Translations under genes and position numbers: made by a program
Assembly: GCA_023145375.1 (NCBI GenBank)
Contig: JAGLDY010000014.1
Span: forward strand, 1 to 33,989
DNA from: Candidatus Sabulitectum sp.
GTDB lineage: Bacteria > Fermentibacterota > Fermentibacteria > Fermentibacterales > JCC-6
Direction: 5' to 3'
DNA length: 33,989 nucleotides
Notes under the pieces: model-generated
The model's input: the letters and a program-made list of their open reading frames with translations, nothing else
The model's database searches: none
Told to the model about the DNA's origin: nothing
Shown here: one piece after another, positions 29,895 to 33,989 of the stretch
Layout: each line of letters begins with the position of its first letter
Numbering within the stretch: the stretch's first letter is position 1

Positions 29895-31050
29895 GATTCA
29901 CGCTGGCCAGTGCTGACATTGCCGGTATCAACTCTTTATCTGCAAGACATCCGAAACTGAAACGAAGGTGTCGTTTTCCTGTTTCACCGAATGCCTCCCC
30001 TGGTATAGTGGCTATTGCGTACTTGTCGATCAGGTGCTCTGCAAGTGCATAGGTGTTGATTCCCTCCGGGGTCTTTGCAAGGGTGAAGAACCCACCTTCA
30101 GCCTCCCTCCAGTCCAGTCCCTCTGCCTGTCCCATTGCTTCTCTGCAGAGGTTCAGTCTGTATTCAACTTCATTCGCACGGTTCTCAACCCATCCATCCA
30201 GGTTGAGACATTGCTCAAGAAGGATCTGTCCTGGAGTTGATGGACAGATCACTACGGAGTCCTGAACCTTCAGAGCCTGTTCAAGAATGCAGTCTGCTCC
30301 AAAGAGGTATCCCAGTCTCCACCCTGACAGACTGAAACTCTTGGAGAAGCTTCCAATGGTGATAACATGTTCAAAAGCTGTTTCCATCCACGGATGGTAC
30401 TTGCTGCCTGTGAAGTTGAATCTTTCGTAGGTCTCATCTATTATCAGCATACAGTGATTCTCGCCGGTGAGTTTAACTATTCTTCTTATCTCACTCTCAG
30501 AGAGGGATGCTCCAGTTGGATTTCCCGGATTCACCAGCACCATTACCCTGGCTCCGGGAATTTTCTTCTCAAGCTTTTTCCACGGAATGTTCCACCGGGT
30601 ATCCTCGTTCATAGGAATTGAATCCAGCTCCAGATTGGAGAACTGAATAGCAAAAACGTGGTCGAAGTAGTATGGCTCCAGAACTACAACTCTGTCTCCG
30701 GGGTCAGCAACAGCCATCAGTGAGCTCACAAAAGCCTGACTTGCTCCACATGTAAGGTGCAATTCACTTGCAGGGTTTAGAGCAATCCCTCTTCTTCTGC
30801 TGATCTCCCTGGCAAGTGCAACTCTGGTGGACATGAGCCCCGGGTCAGGGCTGTAGAAATGAAAGTTACTCTCTCCCATCTTCAGCTTCATGGCTTCTAC
30901 AGCCTGATGCGGGGGGTCGTACCAGGGAACTGCCTGAGCCATGGAGTAGATCTCCCGATTGCTTTCGCGCAACTTGCGAACCTTGCTCATAATAGAATGG
31001 ATCGGAGGCATATGGATCTGCGCAGTTCTTCTTGATGTTGTGAGTGGCAT
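29875..31050 (-). CDS. PLP-dependent aminotransferase, class I/II
   Basis: A 391-residue fold type I aminotransferase of the aspartate aminotransferase superfamily. The PLP Lys is in GSFSKSFSLSGWRLGY (about residue 236), with NPGNPTG and IIDETYERF as further cofactor contacts and an Arg near the end (RHLRFSFG) for the substrate carboxylate. It cannot be assigned to one amino acid from sequence alone. The ATG at 31050 follows AAGGAAG; the frame also opens at a GTG 15 bases upstream. It is monocistronic and diverges from the glycosyltransferase gene. Confidence 0.93.
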   Translation of the reverse strand: MPLTTSRRTAQIHMPPIHSIMSKVRKLRESNREIYSMAQAVPWYDPPHQAVEAMKLKMGESNFHFYSPDPGLMSTRVALAREISRRRGIALNPASELHLTCGASQAFVSSLMAVADPGDRVVVLEPYYFDHVFAIQFSNLELDSIPMNEDTRWNIPWKKLEKKIPGARVMVLVNPGNPTGASLSESEIRRIVKLTGENHCMLIIDETYERFNFTGSKYHPWMETAFEHVITIGSFSKSFSLSGWRLGYLFGADCILEQALKVQDSVVICPSTPGQILLEQCLNLDGWVENRANEVEYRLNLCREAMGQAEGLDWREAEGGFFTLAKTPEGINTYALAEHLIDKYAIATIPGEAFGETGKRHLRFSFGCLADKELIPAMSALASVNLTDLVL

Positions 31051-31072
31051 CTGACTTCCTTTCACAGTTGCA

Positions 31073-31102
31073 GTGACAGTTTCCCGATGAATGATTTATA
31101 AA
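31073..31102 (+). promoter_or_regulatory. Promoter of the glycosyltransferase gene
   Basis: GTGACA (31073-31078) and TATAAA (31097-31102) match the -35 and -10 boxes at 5/6 each and are spaced by 18 bp. A start near 31109 would leave a leader of about 17 bases holding the ribosome binding site GAAGGG. No operator-like repeat is visible. Confidence 0.5.
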
Positions 31103-31125
31103 AGGGGGAGCAGAGAAGGGAAAGA

Positions 31126-32019
31126 ATGAAAATTATTCTCAATTCAAACAGCGGATGTCAGGATGCAGTGGTTATAGCTGAATGCCTGCAGTTGCAGGGC
31201 CATGATGTCCTCTCTGCGGGTGATCTGCTCTCTGAAAGCACAGCAGTTGACTTTGAGGCTGATGCGATCATCTGCTTTGATCCTTCCCAGGCTTCTTACG
31301 CTGACTGTCCAGTTGTACAGATGATGTCCAGTTCTGATGAACCGGTTCTCAGAAATTCCAGCCTCCTGGTTTACTCCAGCAGATACATGGTTCCAAGGGG
31401 TCTTCGTAACAGAGCTGTGGTTATCCCTTTCCCTGTGAATGTGGATCTTTTTCGTTATAGGTCTCCTGCTCCATTGAGGGATAAGATCATTTTTGCATCC
31501 GGCAGCCTTCAACCTGCTCAAGGGCACAGGGTTCTTGTGCAGGCTATGACCCTGGTGAATAAGGATCACAGAGCGGTCATTGCCGGCAGTGAAGATTTTT
31601 ATACAGTACAGCAGATGCGTGATCATGCGGAAACTCTCGGCATTGCCCATCGGATAGACTTTCCTGGAGATAATGAAGACATGCGTTCGCTTCTTCACTC
31701 CGCCGATATGGGAGTTATTACCAGCCTTGAGAACCGGAGTGCGCCCAGACTTGCTTCCATGATAATGGCTTCCGGGGTTCCTCTGCTTGCTTCCGCCGCA
31801 GATGGGTTGCGTGAGCTTCTTATCGATGGGGTTACAGGTCTGTTCCATTCTCCAGGTAACTGGAAACAGCTTGCCGGGCAGATCAACCACCTGATAGAGA
31901 ACCGGGGGCTTTCCGGGACCCTGGGGAAAAACGCCAGGGAGCACTGTGAAAAGTATTGTTCAACGGACGCGGTGGGGGAGAGGTGGACAGAGGCATTGGA
32001 ACAACTTTGCTTCCGGTGA
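31126..32019 (+). CDS. GT4-type glycosyltransferase, short form
   Basis: A 297-residue GT-B glycosyltransferase. The C-terminal domain is clear: IIFASGSLQPAQGHRVLVQA, HRIDFPGDNEDM and the donor-binding MASGVPLLASAADGLRELLI, with GVTGLF at the end. The N-terminal domain is reduced to about 110 residues, compared with about 180 in most GT4 enzymes. The usual ExxxxxxxE donor motif is modified, with Arg-Leu-Ala-Ser in place of its first half. The enzyme could act on cell-envelope sugars; donor and acceptor are unknown. Good promoter and ribosome binding site upstream. Confidence 0.85.
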   Translation: MKIILNSNSGCQDAVVIAECLQLQGHDVLSAGDLLSESTAVDFEADAIICFDPSQASYADCPVVQMMSSSDEPVLRNSSLLVYSSRYMVPRGLRNRAVVIPFPVNVDLFRYRSPAPLRDKIIFASGSLQPAQGHRVLVQAMTLVNKDHRAVIAGSEDFYTVQQMRDHAETLGIAHRIDFPGDNEDMRSLLHSADMGVITSLENRSAPRLASMIMASGVPLLASAADGLRELLIDGVTGLFHSPGNWKQLAGQINHLIENRGLSGTLGKNAREHCEKYCSTDAVGERWTEALEQLCFR

Positions 32020-32056
32020 TGTACCTGTTATGAATGGTTATCAGAAAGGATGATGT

Positions 32057-32863
32057 ATGAAAACAGCAGTGATCATGATTCTTGGTATTACAGTATCCTC
32101 TCTTGCTTACGGAACCGTGTGGGACTGGGGTGAATATGAGAGGCGCTACGAGGAGAACACCACATGGGGTCCCGGGGAAAGACTTGTGTTCAGCGTTGAG
32201 TATGGAATAATAAAGGCCGGTACGGCTACTTTGAGCGTTACAGGCCCTGTTGATCATGATGGACTTCTTGCATACAGGATCACAGCTGATGCCCATTCAA
32301 ACCCTGCATTCAGCAGTTTCTTTGAGGTTAGAGACATAAATGAAGCCCTGCTGGATATTGTTCAACTTCACTCACTGACCTTTATGAAGAGTATCCAGGA
32401 AGGTGATTTTTCCAGCAGTGAAGAGATGTATTTTGATCAGGAAGCTGGTTTTGCATACTATCCTGATGAAGATGACCCGGAACTGATGGAAATGCCAATA
32501 CCGCCCCACGCTCTGGATGTTCTCAGCGCCTTCTACTACGCAAGAACTCAGCAGCTTGAACCAGGAGAGAATTTTTCCATTGACGTTCATGTTGACAATG
32601 ACAACTATCCTCTTGAGGTAAAGGTTCTGGATCGCGCCAGGATCCGAACCAGGGCAGGCTCCTTCGATTGTATTCAGCTGCAGCCTGTTCTGCGGGGTGA
32701 TGGCCTGTTCAAGCAGCAGGGAGAGATATTCATCTGGGTTACTGATGATGCAAGACACATGCCTGTTCTTATGAGTGCTTCAATAATCATAGGTGAGATC
32801 ACCTGCATGCTTGAGGATTACACACCTGGAACAGCTCTTGATGTTGAGAACCCGTTTCAGTGA
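32057..32863 (+). CDS. DUF3108 exported protein
   Basis: A 268-residue exported protein with a signal peptide (MKTAVIMILGITVSSLAYG) and a DUF3108-like body. Landmarks are GERLVFSVEYGIIKAGTATL, ALDVLSAFYYARTQQLEPGE and IWVTDDARHMPVLMSASI. The family folds as a beta-barrel-like periplasmic domain and is often near envelope or polysaccharide genes; its ligand is not known. ATG at 32057 follows GAAAGGATG. Its stop overlaps the RNase HIII start as GTGA, so it is unusually coupled to a DNA-metabolism gene. Confidence 0.85.
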   Translation: MKTAVIMILGITVSSLAYGTVWDWGEYERRYEENTTWGPGERLVFSVEYGIIKAGTATLSVTGPVDHDGLLAYRITADAHSNPAFSSFFEVRDINEALLDIVQLHSLTFMKSIQEGDFSSSEEMYFDQEAGFAYYPDEDDPELMEMPIPPHALDVLSAFYYARTQQLEPGENFSIDVHVDNDNYPLEVKVLDRARIRTRAGSFDCIQLQPVLRGDGLFKQQGEIFIWVTDDARHMPVLMSASIIIGEITCMLEDYTPGTALDVENPFQ

Positions 32864-33780
32864 TAGCTCCTGAACTGCAAAAGCATCTGGATGCAACAGT
32901 TAAGAAGCTTGCTTCCATGGGGATATCTGTCGTTGAGCGTAAGGAACTGCCCTACGGAGTACAACTGGCGCTCTCTGCCGGCGGAGCATCTTGCAAGATA
33001 AACCTTTACCATTCAAGAAAAAAAGGCAACTCTGTGGTACAGGCTGGTGGGGATAAGAGCCTTCTAGCAAAGATCCTTGATCTTCCACGCAGCATTCCTG
33101 TACAGGCTTACAGTGTTCCTTCCGGCCTTCGAGCCGGGAGTGATGAGGCTGGAAAGGGAGAATACTTCGGGCCACTTGTAGTTGCTGCCGTTGCCTGCGA
33201 ACAGGAGACTGCCTATGCTCTTACCGCCATGGGCGTGGGAGACTCAAAGAAACTCTCTTCTGCAAAAGTTCGGGAGTTGTACGAGAAGATCACTGTGATG
33301 AGCGAAGTGAAATATGCTGTGTGTTCTATTTCTCCCCGGGAGTACAACAGATTGTTTGACAAGTTCAAGAGCCAGGGAATGAACAGTCTGGACACTCTGG
33401 CTATGGCTCACGGCAAGGCATTTGAGGATCTGATCGCCGGAGGATCTCAACCTGACCATGCAGTTATTGATAAATTCTGCAGGATGGAAAGACTGAAACC
33501 CTGGTTAACAATTCCTCTCTCAAAAGTGGAGCTTCGTGTAAGGGCAGAGGACAGTGAACCTGCTGTGGCAGCTGCTTCCATTATAGCCAGAAGTGTATAC
33601 CTTGAAGAGCTGGAAAGGTTATCCGAATACTGCGGTGTATCGCTGTCACCTGGCGCTGGCTCCCCTGTAGATAGCATCGGGAGACAACTTATTCACAGTA
33701 AGGGTGATGCCATTCTGCTGGAAACTGCTAAAGTACACTTTGCAAATACCATCCGGATAACTGGACCAGACTTGACCTGA
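32860..33780 (+). CDS. rnhC: Ribonuclease HIII
   Basis: A 306-residue RNase HIII that cuts RNA in RNA-DNA hybrids. The N-terminal 80 residues form the TBP-like substrate-binding domain that separates HIII from HII. The active-site strand is SDEAGKGEYFGPLVV (D95, E96), then VGDSKKLSSAKVREL, AVIDKF and EPAVAAASIIARSVY for the remaining acidic ligands. The common DEVGxGDYFGP motif has GE for GD. GTG start overlaps the DUF3108 stop by 4 bases. A possible weak stem-loop AGCTATCT/AGATAGTT lies right after the stop (33781-33801), without a T-run. Confidence 0.93.
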   Translation: MIAPELQKHLDATVKKLASMGISVVERKELPYGVQLALSAGGASCKINLYHSRKKGNSVVQAGGDKSLLAKILDLPRSIPVQAYSVPSGLRAGSDEAGKGEYFGPLVVAAVACEQETAYALTAMGVGDSKKLSSAKVRELYEKITVMSEVKYAVCSISPREYNRLFDKFKSQGMNSLDTLAMAHGKAFEDLIAGGSQPDHAVIDKFCRMERLKPWLTIPLSKVELRVRAEDSEPAVAAASIIARSVYLEELERLSEYCGVSLSPGAGSPVDSIGRQLIHSKGDAILLETAKVHFANTIRITGPDLT

Positions 33781-33892
33781 AGCTATCTTCTTTAGATAGT
33801 TGCGAAGATTTGGGCTGGAATGTCCTTGATTCAGGGGTGGATCAAAAGAAACAGTTCTTATAAACGGAACAAGAAATCCGGAGGGATTACAA

Positions 33893-33989
33893 ATGAGATT
33901 TTTCACAATTGCAATGCTGGTTCTTACAATGGCAATCTTTGGTATGGGCTGTGGCGAGCCTACTGAAGAAGTAGTAGTTGAAGAAGAAG
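33893..33989 (+). CDS. Lipoprotein, 5' end only (cut by window edge)
   Basis: The first 32 codons of a plus-strand gene. MRFFTIAMLVLTMAIFGMGC is a lipoprotein signal with Cys20 as the lipid site, followed by an acidic linker (GEPTEEVVVEEE). The ATG follows GGAGGGA at 33880-33886. The body of the protein is outside the window, so no function can be given. Confidence 0.75.
   Translation, partial: MRFFTIAMLVLTMAIFGMGCGEPTEEVVVEEE

Noticed and set aside
31144-31944. Minus-strand open frame of 266 codons opposite the glycosyltransferase
   Set aside because: Shadow frame; the plus strand has a promoter, ribosome binding site and GT4 motifs.

Overview
The window reads as chromosome from an uncultured, probably strictly anaerobic bacterium. 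The evidence is a full-length pyruvate:ferredoxin oxidoreductase, an orange-protein (ORP) cluster of the kind known from obligate anaerobes, and several ferredoxin-type Fe-S ATPases. Exported proteins with lipoboxes and a C-terminal sorting-like domain on a secreted glycosidase resemble those of FCB-group candidate phyla such as Fermentibacterota. That placement is inference; no rRNA or marker set is present. TGA, TAA and TAG are all used as stops, and starts are ATG, GTG and TTG.

Layout. Positions 126-1300 hold an accessory pair: an HTH protein and a Fic protein of the 'mobile mystery' A/B type, with three regularly spaced operator-like dyads in the promoter. Positions 1585-3866 (minus) hold a basic membrane-anchored protein, an MFS transporter and a small lipoprotein. 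Positions 3977-9652 (plus) form the centrepiece: a sigma-54 activator followed by a seven-gene operon of three dinitrogenase FeMo-cofactor-type small proteins (one ORP-like), a Gly-rich DUF5320 protein, two MinD-type ATPases with inserted 2[4Fe-4S] domains and an Mrp/NBP35 ATPase. A good -24/-12 promoter precedes the operon. The same dyad, TAGCA-N4-TGCTA, occurs in the activator's own promoter region and about 140 bp upstream of the operon's predicted transcription start. This is very like the sigma-54-controlled orp operons of Desulfovibrio vulgaris, but with all genes on one strand.

Positions 9712-15154 carry an RRM RNA-binding protein (minus), a beta-propeller protein, a MATE exporter, a secreted GH18-like enzyme, and an exported protein interrupted by an in-frame TGA that could be a nonsense mutation or a selenocysteine codon. 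Positions 15213-19022 (minus) form a tight group: MFS transporter, methyltransferase, stand-alone archaeal-type ThrRS editing domain, metallo-beta-lactamase-fold protein and methionine aminopeptidase. Positions 19306-21578 (plus) hold a DUF1643 protein, an unknown, a possible SRAP-gene remnant and a lipoprotein. Positions 21810-26763 (minus) hold asnS and then PFOR.

From 27025 to the end: an unrecognised conserved-looking protein, a YhcC-like radical SAM protein diverging from an arylamine N-acetyltransferase-like gene, a DUF4416 protein, a PLP aminotransferase (minus), a glycosyltransferase, a DUF3108 protein, RNase HIII and the start of a lipoprotein gene cut by the window edge. I saw no rRNA, tRNA, CRISPR array or insertion sequence.
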